Assembly: GCF_019263585.2 (NCBI RefSeq)
Contig: NZ_JADQDF010000001.1
Span: 6,330,501 to 6,394,500, forward strand
Length of the DNA: 64,000 nucleotides
DNA from: Pseudonocardia oceani
GTDB taxonomy: Bacteria > Actinomycetota > Actinomycetes > Mycobacteriales > Pseudonocardiaceae
Direction: 5' to 3'
The notes under the pieces were generated by a model. The model worked only from the letters and a program-made list of their open reading frames with translations, was not told the origin of the DNA and did no database searches. The position numbers and the translations under genes are program-made. This document shows, piece after piece, positions 25,027 to 35,084 of the stretch. How positions within the stretch are numbered: position 1 is the first letter of the stretch; the number at the start of each line of letters is the position of its first letter.

Positions 25027-25180
25027 GCGTTCCGCGGAACGCTCCCTCCCTGCACCGCGCATGCAGGGCTGCGGCGTTCGCGGCCGCCGAACGGGAGCAG
25101 CACCTGCGCGGTCGCGTTCCGCGGAACGCGGAATCGCCGCCGCCGCGGGTGCAGGCTTCGGCAGACCGCGTTCCGCGGAC
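25027..25180. repeat. Intergenic array of GCGTTCCGCGGAACGC palindromes
   Basis: Perfect 16-bp palindromes at 25027-25042 and 25114-25129 and a partial copy at 25168-25180. Between the first two are CCCTGCA/TGCAGGG (25048-25054 / 25062-25068) and CGTTCG/CGAACG (25075-25080 / 25088-25093). It fills the gap between two convergent genes, so transcription termination is one possible role, but the repeated structure exceeds an ordinary terminator. Confidence 0.75.
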
Positions 25181-25209
25181 CCACGAGTGCCCCGCCACTG
25201 CTACCGGGA

Positions 25210-26175
25210 TCAGCGCAACTGCGACCGCAGGGCCGCCAACTCCGCCAGCGCCTCGTCCGGGTCCTCCGCCGCCGGGATCAGCACCACCGAGTCGGCCCCG
25301 GCCTCCACCAGCGCTTCGAGCGAACGGGCGGCATCCTCCCCCGACACCGTCAGGTCGTCGAGCCACGCGTCGGGCAGGTCCCCCGACCCGCCGGCCCCGC
25401 ACCACGCCGCGATCGGACCGGCCAGCTGTCCCCACTGCCCCGACGCCCCACCGTCGCGCAGGCCGTCGGCGACGAGCGGGAGCAGGGACGCGCGGTCGGG
25501 CGCGGCGTAGGCGTAGACGGTGAGGTGGTGCGGGTCGGTGCGGCCGGCCTCGGCGCGGCCCTCGTCGATCCGCTCCCGCGCCCACCGGACGTAGGACGGG
25601 ACGGACAGCTCGGTCAGCACCGTGCCGTCGGCGACCCGCCCCGACACCCGCAGCGACCGCGGCCCGCGCACCCCGGTGGCCACCGGCGGCACGACGGGCG
25701 GCGGGAACGCCAGGACGACGTCGTCGAGAAGCACGTGACGCCCGTCGACGGTGACCCGCTCGCCGCGCAGCAGCGCCCGCAGCGCGGCCGTGGTCTCCTC
25801 CAGCGCCGCGAGCTGCGACGCAGGGAAGGCACCGATCTGCTGCACCCACTCCGTGACGCCGTGGCCCAGCCCCGGGCGCAGCCGCCCGGGGAACATGCGG
25901 GCCAGTGCGGCCACCTCCAGCGCGGTGGCGGCCGGGTTGCGGAACACGGCGGGCAGGACGCCCAGGCCGACCTCGATCCGCTCGGTCGAGGCGAGCGCGA
26001 CCCCTCCCGCGGCGACCGCGCCGGCGTAGAAGCAGTCCTCGACGAGCCACAGCTCGTCGAGACCCAGCGCCTCCACGCCGCGCGCGTAGGCGGCCGTGTG
26101 CTCCGGCGGGACCTCCCGCCGGAGCATCGCCCCCAGCCGCACGCCCGACACCGCAGTCCCGTGCGCCCGGCTCAC
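25210..26175 (-). CDS. LLM class (luciferase-like) flavin/F420-dependent oxidoreductase
   Basis: 321 aa, a luciferase-like TIM barrel. Visible family features are VEALGLDELWLVEDCF near the N-terminus, a RIEVGLGVLPAVFRNP strand-loop and the LRPGLGHGVTEWVQQIG segment. Actinobacterial members mostly use F420 or FMN; the substrate is unknown. It starts only 12 nt after the sufT stop on the same strand, so it may be the last gene of the suf transcript. There is no known link to Fe-S assembly. Confidence 0.8.
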   Translation of the reverse strand: MSRAHGTAVSGVRLGAMLRREVPPEHTAAYARGVEALGLDELWLVEDCFYAGAVAAGGVALASTERIEVGLGVLPAVFRNPAATALEVAALARMFPGRLRPGLGHGVTEWVQQIGAFPASQLAALEETTAALRALLRGERVTVDGRHVLLDDVVLAFPPPVVPPVATGVRGPRSLRVSGRVADGTVLTELSVPSYVRWARERIDEGRAEAGRTDPHHLTVYAYAAPDRASLLPLVADGLRDGGASGQWGQLAGPIAAWCGAGGSGDLPDAWLDDLTVSGEDAARSLEALVEAGADSVVLIPAAEDPDEALAELAALRSQLR

Positions 26176-26187
26176 CTCAGACGCGGA

Positions 26188-26577
26188 TCAGACGCGGAAG
26201 CCGAGGGCGCGCAGCTGCTCGCGGCCGTCCTCGGTGATCTTGTCCGGGCCCCACGGCGGCATCCAGACCCAGTTGATCTTGATGTCGTCGACCAGGCCGC
26301 CCTGGCCGCCACCGGTCAGCGCGGAGCGGGTCTGCTCCTCGATGACGTCGGTCAGCGGGCAGGCCGCGCTCGTCAGCGTCATGTCGATCGTGGCCACGCC
26401 GTCGACGGCCTGGATGCCGTACACCAGGCCCAGGTCGACGACGTTGATCCCGAGCTCGGGGTCGACCACGTCGCGCATGGCCTCCTCGAGGTCGTCGATC
26501 GACGGGCCCGCGGCGGGCGCGGGCGGCTCGGGCATGCCGGCGGCACCCCGGACGACGGTCTCGTCGGTCTCGCTCAC
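26188..26577 (-). CDS. sufT: SufT-like Fe-S assembly protein (MIP18/DUF59 family)
   Basis: 129 aa from GTG 26577. The DUF59 core runs from about residue 28 (DLEEAMRDVVDPELGINVVDLGLVYGI), with the conserved Cys in TSAACPLTD and a C-terminal WMPPWGPDKITEDGREQL. Known SufT proteins assist Fe-S cluster maturation. The GTG overlaps the sufU stop by 4 nt. It corresponds to Rv1466 in the syntenic M. tuberculosis operon. Confidence 0.9.
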   Translation of the reverse strand: MSETDETVVRGAAGMPEPPAPAAGPSIDDLEEAMRDVVDPELGINVVDLGLVYGIQAVDGVATIDMTLTSAACPLTDVIEEQTRSALTGGGQGGLVDDIKINWVWMPPWGPDKITEDGREQLRALGFRV

Positions 26578-27017
26578 GCTTTCTCCCCTTCCGTGCGGAC
26601 GACGGCGTCCTTGAACGCCATCCAGCCCAGCAGCGCGCACTTGACGCGCGCCGGGTACTTCGCGACGCCGGCGAACGCGACGCCGTCACCGAGGACGTCC
26701 TCGTCGGGCTCGACCTTGCCGCGCCCCTGCGTCATCTCCTGGAACGCCTGCAGGATCTTCATCGAGTCGCCCACCGACCGCCCCACGACGAGGTCGGTGA
26801 GCACCGACGCCGACGCCTGGCTGATCGAGCACCCCAGCGTGTCGTGCGAGACCTCCGTGACCGTGTCGCCGTCGAGCTTCACGCGCAGCGTGATCTCGTC
26901 GCCGCAGGTCGGGTTGATCTGGAACGACTCGGCGTCGAACGGCTCGCGCAGTCCGGCGCCGTGCGGCGTGCGGTAGTGGTCCAGGATGATCTCCTGGTAC
27001 ATCTGCTCCAGCTGCAT
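26574..27017 (-). CDS. sufU: Sulfur-transfer/scaffold protein SufU
   Basis: 147 aa. Zn/Fe-binding cysteines C38 (NPTCGD, with D40), C62 (GCSISQAS) and C126 (RVKCALLGW) match SufU, which accepts persulfide sulfur from SufS and passes it to SufBCD. The N-terminus LEQMYQEIILDHYRTP is characteristic. One nt separates it from the sufS stop. Confidence 0.93.
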   Translation of the reverse strand: MQLEQMYQEIILDHYRTPHGAGLREPFDAESFQINPTCGDEITLRVKLDGDTVTEVSHDTLGCSISQASASVLTDLVVGRSVGDSMKILQAFQEMTQGRGKVEPDEDVLGDGVAFAGVAKYPARVKCALLGWMAFKDAVVRTEGEKA

Positions 27018-27018
27018 C

Positions 27019-28299
27019 TCAGGCCACTCCGAAGAACTCCCGGGCGGCCCGCACGCCGTCGACCAGCGCGGTGACCTCCTCGGGGGTGTTGTAGACGTGG
27101 AACGACGCGCGGGCCGTGGCGGCCACGCCGAAGCGGCGGTGCAGGGGCCACGCGCAGTGGTGGCCCACGCGGATCGCGACGCCGCGGTCGTCGAGGACCT
27201 GGCCGACGTCGTGCGCGTGCACGCCGTCGACGACGAACGCGACGGCTCCGCCGCGGTCGTCGGTGGTGGCCGGGCCGATCACCCGGACGCCGGGGATCGC
27301 CGACAGCCCGTCGATCGCCAGCGCCGTGAGCTCCTGCTCGTGCGCGTGCACGGCGTCCATGCCGATCTCGGTGAGGTAGTCGACGGCCGCCGCGAGGCCC
27401 ACGGCCTGCGACGTCATCGGCACCCCGGCCTCGAAGCGCTGCGGCGGCGGGGCGTAGGTCGACCCCTCCATCCGCACCATCTCGATCATCGACCCGCCCG
27501 TGAGGAACGGGGGCATGGCCGCGAGCAGCTCCGCGCGGCCGTAGAGCACGCCGACCCCGGACGGCCCGAGCATCTTGTGCCCGGAGAACACCGCGAAGTC
27601 GACGTCGAGCTCGGTGAGGTTGACCGGCATGTGCGGCACCGACTGGCAGGCGTCGAGCAGGACCAGCGCGCCGACCGCCCGCGCGCGGCGCGACAGCTCC
27701 GCCACCGGCAGGACCGTGCCGAGCACGTTGGACTGGTGCGCGAACGCGACGATCTTCGTGCGCTCGGTGATCGGGTCCCCACCGTCGGAACCACTGCCGA
27801 GGTCGAGCCGGCCGTCGTCGCCGACCCGGAACCACTTGAGGACGGCACCGGTGCGCCGGCACAGCTCCTGCCAGGGCACCAGGTTGGCGTGGTGCTCGAG
27901 GTCGGTGACGACGATCTCGTCGCCCGGCCCGATCTCGAAGCGCTCCGCGCCCGGGAAGCCCGCGGCGTTGCACCCCGCAGACGCGTTGGACAGGGCGTAC
28001 GCCACGAGGTTGATGCCCTCGGTGGCGTTCTTGACGAAGACGACCTCGCCCGGATCGGCACCGACGAACGCGGCGATCCGCGCGCGGGCCGACTCGTAGG
28101 CGTCGGTGGCCTCCTCGGCGAGCTGGTGCGCACCGCGGTGCACCGCCGCGTTGTGCTGCTCCAGGAAGCTGCGCTCGGCGTCGAGCACCTGGCGCGGGCG
28201 CTGCGCGGTGGCCCCCGAGTCGAGGTAGACCAGCGGCCGACCCCCGCGCACGGTGCGCGCGAGGATCGGGAAGTCCGCCCGGATCTTCGTGACGTCCAT
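27019..28299 (-). CDS. sufS: Cysteine desulfurase SufS
   Basis: 426 aa PLP enzyme of the class V aminotransferase fold, which releases persulfide sulfur from cysteine for Fe-S assembly. PLP lysine K242 is in SGHKMLGPSGVG. The catalytic C382 is in VGHHCAWPLHRRF, the short-loop group II type that needs SufU. The N-terminus (ADFPILARTVRGGRPLVYLD) fits the usual SufS start. It lies 14 nt after the sufC stop. Confidence 0.95.
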   Translation of the reverse strand: MDVTKIRADFPILARTVRGGRPLVYLDSGATAQRPRQVLDAERSFLEQHNAAVHRGAHQLAEEATDAYESARARIAAFVGADPGEVVFVKNATEGINLVAYALSNASAGCNAAGFPGAERFEIGPGDEIVVTDLEHHANLVPWQELCRRTGAVLKWFRVGDDGRLDLGSGSDGGDPITERTKIVAFAHQSNVLGTVLPVAELSRRARAVGALVLLDACQSVPHMPVNLTELDVDFAVFSGHKMLGPSGVGVLYGRAELLAAMPPFLTGGSMIEMVRMEGSTYAPPPQRFEAGVPMTSQAVGLAAAVDYLTEIGMDAVHAHEQELTALAIDGLSAIPGVRVIGPATTDDRGGAVAFVVDGVHAHDVGQVLDDRGVAIRVGHHCAWPLHRRFGVAATARASFHVYNTPEEVTALVDGVRAAREFFGVA

Positions 28300-28313
28300 C
28301 AGACCGTCGCCCG

Positions 28314-29075
28314 TCAGACCGACGCCGGCTGGGTGAAGCGCACGTACCCGTTCTTCTCCAGCTCGTCGGCGAGCTCGGGGCCGCCGGACTCGACGACCTT
28401 GCCCCCGGCGAAGACGTGCACGACATCGGGGCGGATGTGCTGCAGGATGCGCGTGTAGTGCGTGATCAGCAGGACGCCGGTCTCGCCGCCCTCGCGGTAG
28501 CGGTTGACGCCCGCGGAGACGACGCGCAGGGCGTCGACGTCGAGGCCGGAGTCGGTCTCGTCGAGCACCGCGAACTTCGGCTTGAGCAGCGAGAGCTGGA
28601 GCACCTCCTGGCGCTTCTTCTCACCGCCGGAGAAGCCCTCGTTGACGTTGCGCTCGGCGAAGGCCGCGTCGATCTCGAGGTCGGCCATGGCGGTCTTGAC
28701 CTCCTTGACCCACGTGCGCAGCTTCGGCGCCTCGCCGCGGACCGCGGTGGCCGCGGAGCGCAGGAAGTTGGCCGTGGACACGCCGGGGACCTCGACCGGG
28801 TACTGCATGGCGAGGAACAGGCCGGCGCGGGCGCGCTCGTCGACGGTCATCGCCAGCACGTCGGCGCCGTCGAGCAGGATCTCGCCCGAGGTGACCTCGT
28901 ACTTGGGGTGGCCGGCGATCGCGTACGCGAGGGTCGACTTGCCCGAGCCGTTGGGGCCCATGATCGCGTGGGTCTCGCCCGCGCGGATCGTCAGGTCGAC
29001 CCCCGTGAGGATCTCCTTGGTGCCGCCGTCGACCGCGATCGAGACGTGCAGGTCCTTGATCTCCAAGGTGGACAT
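28314..29075 (-). CDS. sufC: Fe-S cluster assembly ATPase SufC
   Basis: 253 aa cytoplasmic ABC ATPase of the SufBCD scaffold. Walker A GPNGSGKST at residues 40-48, the SufC-specific signature FSGGEKKRQEVLQL, Walker B AVLDETDSGLD and LLITHYTRILQ. The start MSTLEIKDLHVSI is the standard one. The gap to sufD is 25 nt. Confidence 0.96.
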   Translation of the reverse strand: MSTLEIKDLHVSIAVDGGTKEILTGVDLTIRAGETHAIMGPNGSGKSTLAYAIAGHPKYEVTSGEILLDGADVLAMTVDERARAGLFLAMQYPVEVPGVSTANFLRSAATAVRGEAPKLRTWVKEVKTAMADLEIDAAFAERNVNEGFSGGEKKRQEVLQLSLLKPKFAVLDETDSGLDVDALRVVSAGVNRYREGGETGVLLITHYTRILQHIRPDVVHVFAGGKVVESGGPELADELEKNGYVRFTQPASV

Positions 29076-29100
29076 GTGAGTGTGCTCCGTGGTGGTGGTG

Positions 29101-30278
29101 TCAGACGCCGGTGACGGCGAGCTCGGCCTCGACGAGGGCTTCGAGCCGCTCACGCAGGTCCGGGAGGGTGATCTTGGACAGGATCTCGCCGAAGAAGCCG
29201 CGGACGACGAGCCGGCGGGCCGCGTCCTCGGGGATGCCGCGGCTCTGCAGGTAGAACAGCTGCTCGTCGTCGAAGCGGCCCGTGGCACTGGCGTGGCCGG
29301 CGCTGACGATCTCGCCGGTCTCGATCTCCAGGTTCGGCACCGAGTCGGCGCGGGCGCCGGGGGTGAGCACGAGGTTGCGGTTGAACTCGAACGTCTCGGT
29401 GCTCTCGGCGGCCGCGCGGATCAGCACGTCGCCGATCCAGACGGTGTGCGCGCCCGTGCCCTGCAGCGCGTTCTTGTAGAGCACGTTGCTGCGGCAGTGG
29501 GAGACGCCGTGGTCGACGAGCAGGCGCTGCTCGAGGTGCTGCTCGGCGTCGGCGTAGCCCAGGCCCAGCAGCTCGGCGTCGCCGCCGGGGCCGCGGTAGT
29601 TGACCGTGGACACGATGCGCACGAGGTCGCCGCCCAGCTGCACCGCGACGGCGCGCAGGGTGGCGTCGCGGCCGACCGAGAAGTGGTGGGACCCCGCGTG
29701 CACGGCGTCGTCGGCCCACTCCTCGGTGACCACCAGGTGCAGCGTCGACCCGTCGGCCACGACGACCTCGAGGTTGTCGGCCAGCGTGCCCGAGCCCCGG
29801 TTGACGACGACGACCGTGGCGACCGTGTGCGGCGTGGTGCGGATCTGCACGTGGCCCGCGGCCACGACGCCCTCCCCGGGCCCGGTCACCGTGACGGTGA
29901 CCGGCTCGGGGGTGCCGTCGAGCGTGACGACGGTGGCGCGGTCGAAGCCCGACCAGGCCGCCGCGGCGATGCGGTCGGCGGGGATGCCGCCCTCGCCGAT
30001 GCGCGCGTCGTCGCGGCCGACCGTCTCGACCGAGGCGCCGCCGCCGACGACGACCTCGGGCGCGGCCGTGAACTCCGTCGTCTCCCACAGCCCGCGCAGG
30101 CGGCGCTTCGGCGTGAACCGCCAGTTCTCCTCACGACCGCTGGGGACCTCGAAGGCCGCCACGTCGTAGGAGGTGAAGCGCTCGCTCGCGCTGGCCAGGG
30201 GCTTGGAGCCCATGCCCTTCTTGGCGCCGGCCAGCTCGGGGGCCAGGCCGGCAATCGTCTCAGTCATCCGACCCTCAC

Positions 30279-30282
<4 letters not shown>
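29101..30282 (-). CDS. sufD: Fe-S cluster assembly protein SufD
   Basis: 393 aa with the beta-helix SufBD core. C-terminal half: RLLVDHGVSHCRSNVLYKNA, GRFDDEQLFYLQSRGIPEDAARRLVVRGFF. Partner of SufB in the SufBC2D scaffold. ATG 30282 forms an ATGA overlap with the sufB stop; an ATG at 30267 with GAGGG upstream is an equally reasonable start (388 aa). Confidence 0.92.
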
Positions 30283-31702
<1,420 letters not shown>

Positions 31703-31706
<4 letters not shown>

Positions 31707-32455
31707 TCGGACTGCCTCCCTCTCGGGATCGTTGCCCCGGGGCGCCGCCCCGGAGTCGTGGTGGTGTTCATCCGCCGGACCTCGGGAAGGTCCAGCGGGA
31801 TGTGCGTGGTGCACGCGGAGTCGCCGCGCGCGATGGTGGCGAGCCGCTGCACGTGGGTGCCCAGCAGCTCGGCGAAGGCGTGGGTCTCGGCCTCGCACAG
31901 CGCCGGGAACTCGGCCGCCACGTGGGCGACCGGGCAGTGGTGCTGGCACAGCTGCACGCCGTGCCCGCCGTCGCGGGCCTGTGCGGCGTAGCCCCGCGCC
32001 GTGAGCACGTCGGCCAGAGCCTGGACCCGCGCGCCGGAGCCGTGGGCCGCCTCGACCTTCGCGACGCCGTCGCCGAGCAGCTGCTCGACGCGGCTCTGCG
32101 CGAAGCCCTCGACCGCGTCGGGACCGCCGTGCTCGACCAGGTAGCGCAGCGCGGCGACCGCGAGGTCGTCGTAGCCGTGCCCGAACCGCGCCCGGCCGGA
32201 GTCGGTGAGCAGGTACTCCCGTGCCGGACGGCCGCGGCCGCGCGGGCCCCGGCGGGGGGCGTCGCGGACCTCGGCCTCGCCGTCGGCGATCAGCGCGTCG
32301 AGGTGCCGGCGCACCGCCGGGGAGGACAGGCCCAGACGAGCCGCGACGTCCGCGGCGACGATCGGGCCCTGCTCCATCAGCAGGCGCGCGACGGACTCCC
32401 GGGTTCGCCCGTCTGCGGGCAGGTGCCCGTCGAGGGGCGTTCCGGTGCTTTTCAC
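31703..32455 (-). CDS. sufR: Fe-S-dependent transcriptional repressor SufR
   Basis: 250 aa from GTG 32455. An N-terminal winged helix-turn-helix (VARLLMEQGPIVAADVAARLGLSSPAVRRHLDAL) is followed by a cluster-binding region with three cysteines (CQHHCPVAHVAAEFPALCEAET). Known SufR proteins carry an Fe-S cluster and repress suf genes when clusters are plentiful. The palindrome at 32455-32468, CAAC-N6-GTTG, overlaps the start, which fits autoregulation. Confidence 0.9.
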
Positions 32456-32468
32456 AACACCAGTGTTG
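32455..32468. promoter_or_regulatory. SufR operator at the head of the suf operon
   Basis: CAACAC-CA-GTGTTG, an inverted repeat that fits the CAAC-N6-GTTG site described for cyanobacterial SufR. It lies between the TATATA -10 and the sufR start codon, touching the latter, where a bound repressor would block transcription. Confidence 0.7.
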
Positions 32469-32470
32469 CG

Positions 32471-32476
32471 TATATA
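32471..32476 (-). promoter_or_regulatory. -10 element of the suf operon promoter
   Basis: TATATA on the - strand, 15 nt before the sufR GTG, next to the operator. This A/T run is rare in the window. The -35 is not clear. Confidence 0.55.
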
Positions 32477-32537
32477 CCGCGAGACGGCAAAGGCACCCCC
32501 TCCACGGGTGAGGCGCTTCACTCCCGGACCCCCTCGA

Positions 32538-32543
32538 TACGCT
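32538..32543 (+). promoter_or_regulatory. -10 element of probable leaderless promoter
   Basis: TACGCT is followed by 6 nt and the ATG of the mptB-like gene. Confidence 0.45.
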
Positions 32544-32549
32544 CCGGCC

Positions 32550-34151
32550 ATGACCGCACCGGGGGTGGACACCACGATCGCACCCGGCGGTCCGCCTGCG
32601 GCCCCCGCGCGCGACCCCAGCCGCACCGCCCGGCTGCTCGGCCTGGTCGGCTCGCTGCTCATGGCGGGCGGGGCGCTGGGGTCCGGCGCGCTGCCCGTCC
32701 CGAACCCGCTGTTCGGCATCCGGGTGCTCAGCCTGCCCAGCCGCAACGCCACCGTCGCCATCGCCGTCACCTACGCCGGGATCGGCATGGTCGTGCTGGC
32801 CTGGCTGTGGATCGGCAAGATGCTGCGCGAGAACGGCGCCGTGGTCCCGGCACCGGACCGCCGCCAGCTCGCGCGCACGGCCGTGCTGTGGGCGATCCCG
32901 CTGGCCCTGGCCCCGCCGCTGTTCTCCCGCGACGTCTACAGCTACCTCGCCCAGAGCGCCACGCTGGCCCGCGGGCTCGACCCGTACACCCTGGGCCCGG
33001 CCGAGGCGTTCGGTGTCGACGACCCCCTGGTGCGCTCCATCCCCACGATCTGGCGCGACACCGGGGCCCCGTACGGCCCGTTCTTCCTCGTCCTCGGCCG
33101 CGGCATCACCGCGCTCACCGGCAACGACATCGTGGCCGGGGTGTTCGCGCACCGGGCGCTGGCGCTGCTCGGCGTCGCGATGATCGTGTGGGTGCTGCCC
33201 AAGCTGGCGCGGCGCTGCGGGCTCGACGTCGGCCTGGCGATGTGGCTCGGCGCGGCCAACCCGCTCGTGCTGTTCCACCTGATCAGCGGCATGCACAACG
33301 AGTCGCTCATGGTCGGGCTCATGCTCGTCGGGTTCGAGGTGGGCCTGCGTGCCGGCGACCGCTGGTGGGACCCCCATCTGCTGGCCGGCGGGGTGCTGAT
33401 CGTGCTGGCCTCGGCGGTCAAGCTCCCGGCGCTGCTCGCGCTGGGGTTCCTGGGCATCGAGTGGGCGCGCCGGCGCGGCGGGCGGGTGCGCGACGTCGCC
33501 GTCGCCACGGCCCTCCACACCGGCATCGCCGTGGCGGTCTACGCGGCGTTCGGGATCGGCACCGGTCTCGGGCTGGCCTGGCTCGACGCCCTCGACGCGC
33601 CCAGCCTCATCCGCAGCTGGCTGTCGATCTCCACCGACCTCGGGCTGCTGGGCGGGCAGGTCGGCATCATCCTGGGCGGCCTGGGAGACCACACCGACGC
33701 CGTGCTCGGGCTGACCCGTACCGCCGGGCTCGTCGCCGCGGCGCTGCTGGCCGGCTGGCTGATGCTCGCCGTGCTGCGCGGGCGCCTCGACGCGATCACC
33801 GGGATGGCCGCCGGGATGGCGGCGGTCGTCGTGCTCAGCCCGATCGTGCACCCCTGGTACCTGCTGTGGGCCGTGATCCCGCTGGCCGCCACGAAGGCGA
33901 TGCCCAAGGCCCGCCGGGCGATGCTCGTCATCTCCGGGATCCTCGCGATCGTCGTGCCGCCCACGGGCGCCGACTTCAACTTCCGCGCCTACCAGCTCCC
34001 GATGTCCATCATCGCCGGGCTGCTGGTGATCGCCCTGACGCTGCTGGTGGTGCGACGCAGCCTCGTCGGGCGCACCGGCGTCGACGTCGACGCCTGGCCC
34101 GGGCACGTCCCGGCGGGTCGCCCGAAGGAGGACCGGGGGGCACCTCTCTAG
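32550..34151 (+). CDS. mptB: MptB-like alpha-(1->6)-mannosyltransferase, polytopic membrane protein
   Basis: 533 aa with about a dozen hydrophobic segments, the GT-C glycosyltransferase plan. An Asp-containing first periplasmic loop (PPLFSRDVYSYLAQ) would be the catalytic acidic site. Other landmarks are GAPYGPFFLVLGRGI, HLISGMHNESLMVGLML and SPIVHPWYLLWAVIP. M. tuberculosis MptB (Rv1459c) lies at the same place, divergent from sufR, and extends the mannan core of lipomannan. The acceptor here is not known. ATG 32550 was chosen because of the TACGCT hexamer 6 nt upstream. Confidence 0.85.
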   Translation: MTAPGVDTTIAPGGPPAAPARDPSRTARLLGLVGSLLMAGGALGSGALPVPNPLFGIRVLSLPSRNATVAIAVTYAGIGMVVLAWLWIGKMLRENGAVVPAPDRRQLARTAVLWAIPLALAPPLFSRDVYSYLAQSATLARGLDPYTLGPAEAFGVDDPLVRSIPTIWRDTGAPYGPFFLVLGRGITALTGNDIVAGVFAHRALALLGVAMIVWVLPKLARRCGLDVGLAMWLGAANPLVLFHLISGMHNESLMVGLMLVGFEVGLRAGDRWWDPHLLAGGVLIVLASAVKLPALLALGFLGIEWARRRGGRVRDVAVATALHTGIAVAVYAAFGIGTGLGLAWLDALDAPSLIRSWLSISTDLGLLGGQVGIILGGLGDHTDAVLGLTRTAGLVAAALLAGWLMLAVLRGRLDAITGMAAGMAAVVVLSPIVHPWYLLWAVIPLAATKAMPKARRAMLVISGILAIVVPPTGADFNFRAYQLPMSIIAGLLVIALTLLVVRRSLVGRTGVDVDAWPGHVPAGRPKEDRGAPL

Positions 34152-34154
34152 ACT
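34149..34154 (+). promoter_or_regulatory. -10 element of probable leaderless promoter
   Basis: TAGACT is followed by 6 nt and the GTG of the ABC ATPase gene. It overlaps the mptB stop codon. Confidence 0.45.
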
Positions 34155-34160
34155 CACCGT

Positions 34161-35084
34161 GTGAGCTCGCAACCCGCCGTGTCCGTGCGTGGCCTGGTCA
34201 AGCGCTACGGCCGGAGCACCGCGGTCGACGGGCTCGACCTCGAGCTCGCGCCGTCGTCCGTGCTGGCCCTGCTGGGGCCCAACGGAGCGGGCAAGACCAC
34301 CACCGTCGAGGTGTGCACGGGGTTCACCCGGGCCGACGCGGGCGAGGTGCGCGTGCTGGGCGTCGACCCCGCCGGCGCTCCCGACGCCCTGCGCGCCCGG
34401 ATCGGCGTCATGCCGCAGGGCGGCGGCGCGTACCCCGGGGTGCACGCCGGGGAGATGCTGCGGGTCGTCGCGGCCTGCGCGGCGCACCCGCTCGACGTTG
34501 CCTGGCTCTCGGGTGTGCTGGGGCTCGACGCCTGCGGCCGCACCCCCTACAAGCGCCTGTCCGGCGGGCAGCAGCAGCGCCTCGCGCTCGCGTGCGCCGT
34601 CGTCGGGCGTCCGGAGCTGGTGTTCCTCGACGAGCCGACCGCCGGCATGGACCCCCAGGGCCGCCGCCTGGTCTGGGACCTCATCTCCGCGCTGCGCCGC
34701 GACGGCGTCGCCGTGCTGCTCACCACGCACCTCATGGAGGAGGCGGAGGCACTGGCCGACGACGTCGTGATCGTCGACCACGGCCGCGTCGTCGCCCACG
34801 GCACGCCCGCCGCCCTGACCGCGGGTGAGCAGCAGGAGCTGCGGTTCCGGGCCCGCCCCGGGATGGACCTCGACGGCCTGCGCACCGCCCTGCCCGAGGG
34901 CTACGGTGCGGCCGAGCCCATCGCCGGGCGCTACCTCGTGCAGGGCCGGATCAACCCCGCGGTGCTGTCCGTGATCACCTCGTGGTGCGCCGAGCAGGGC
35001 GCGCTGGCCGACGACGTGCAGGTGGCGCGGCGCAGCCTGGAGGACGTGTTCCTCGAACTGACCGGACGGGAGCTGCGCGCATGA
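34161..35084 (+). CDS. ABC transporter ATP-binding protein (drug/polymer exporter type)
   Basis: 307 aa. Walker A LLGPNGAGKTTT, signature LSGGQQQRLALACAVVG and Walker B ELVFLDEPTAGMDPQGRR. A C-terminal extension of about 80 residues is typical of DrrA/CcmA-like exporters. It overlaps the permease gene by 4 nt (ATGA). Syntenic with Rv1458c, whose substrate is unknown. Confidence 0.9.
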   Translation: MSSQPAVSVRGLVKRYGRSTAVDGLDLELAPSSVLALLGPNGAGKTTTVEVCTGFTRADAGEVRVLGVDPAGAPDALRARIGVMPQGGGAYPGVHAGEMLRVVAACAAHPLDVAWLSGVLGLDACGRTPYKRLSGGQQQRLALACAVVGRPELVFLDEPTAGMDPQGRRLVWDLISALRRDGVAVLLTTHLMEEAEALADDVVIVDHGRVVAHGTPAALTAGEQQELRFRARPGMDLDGLRTALPEGYGAAEPIAGRYLVQGRINPAVLSVITSWCAEQGALADDVQVARRSLEDVFLELTGRELRA

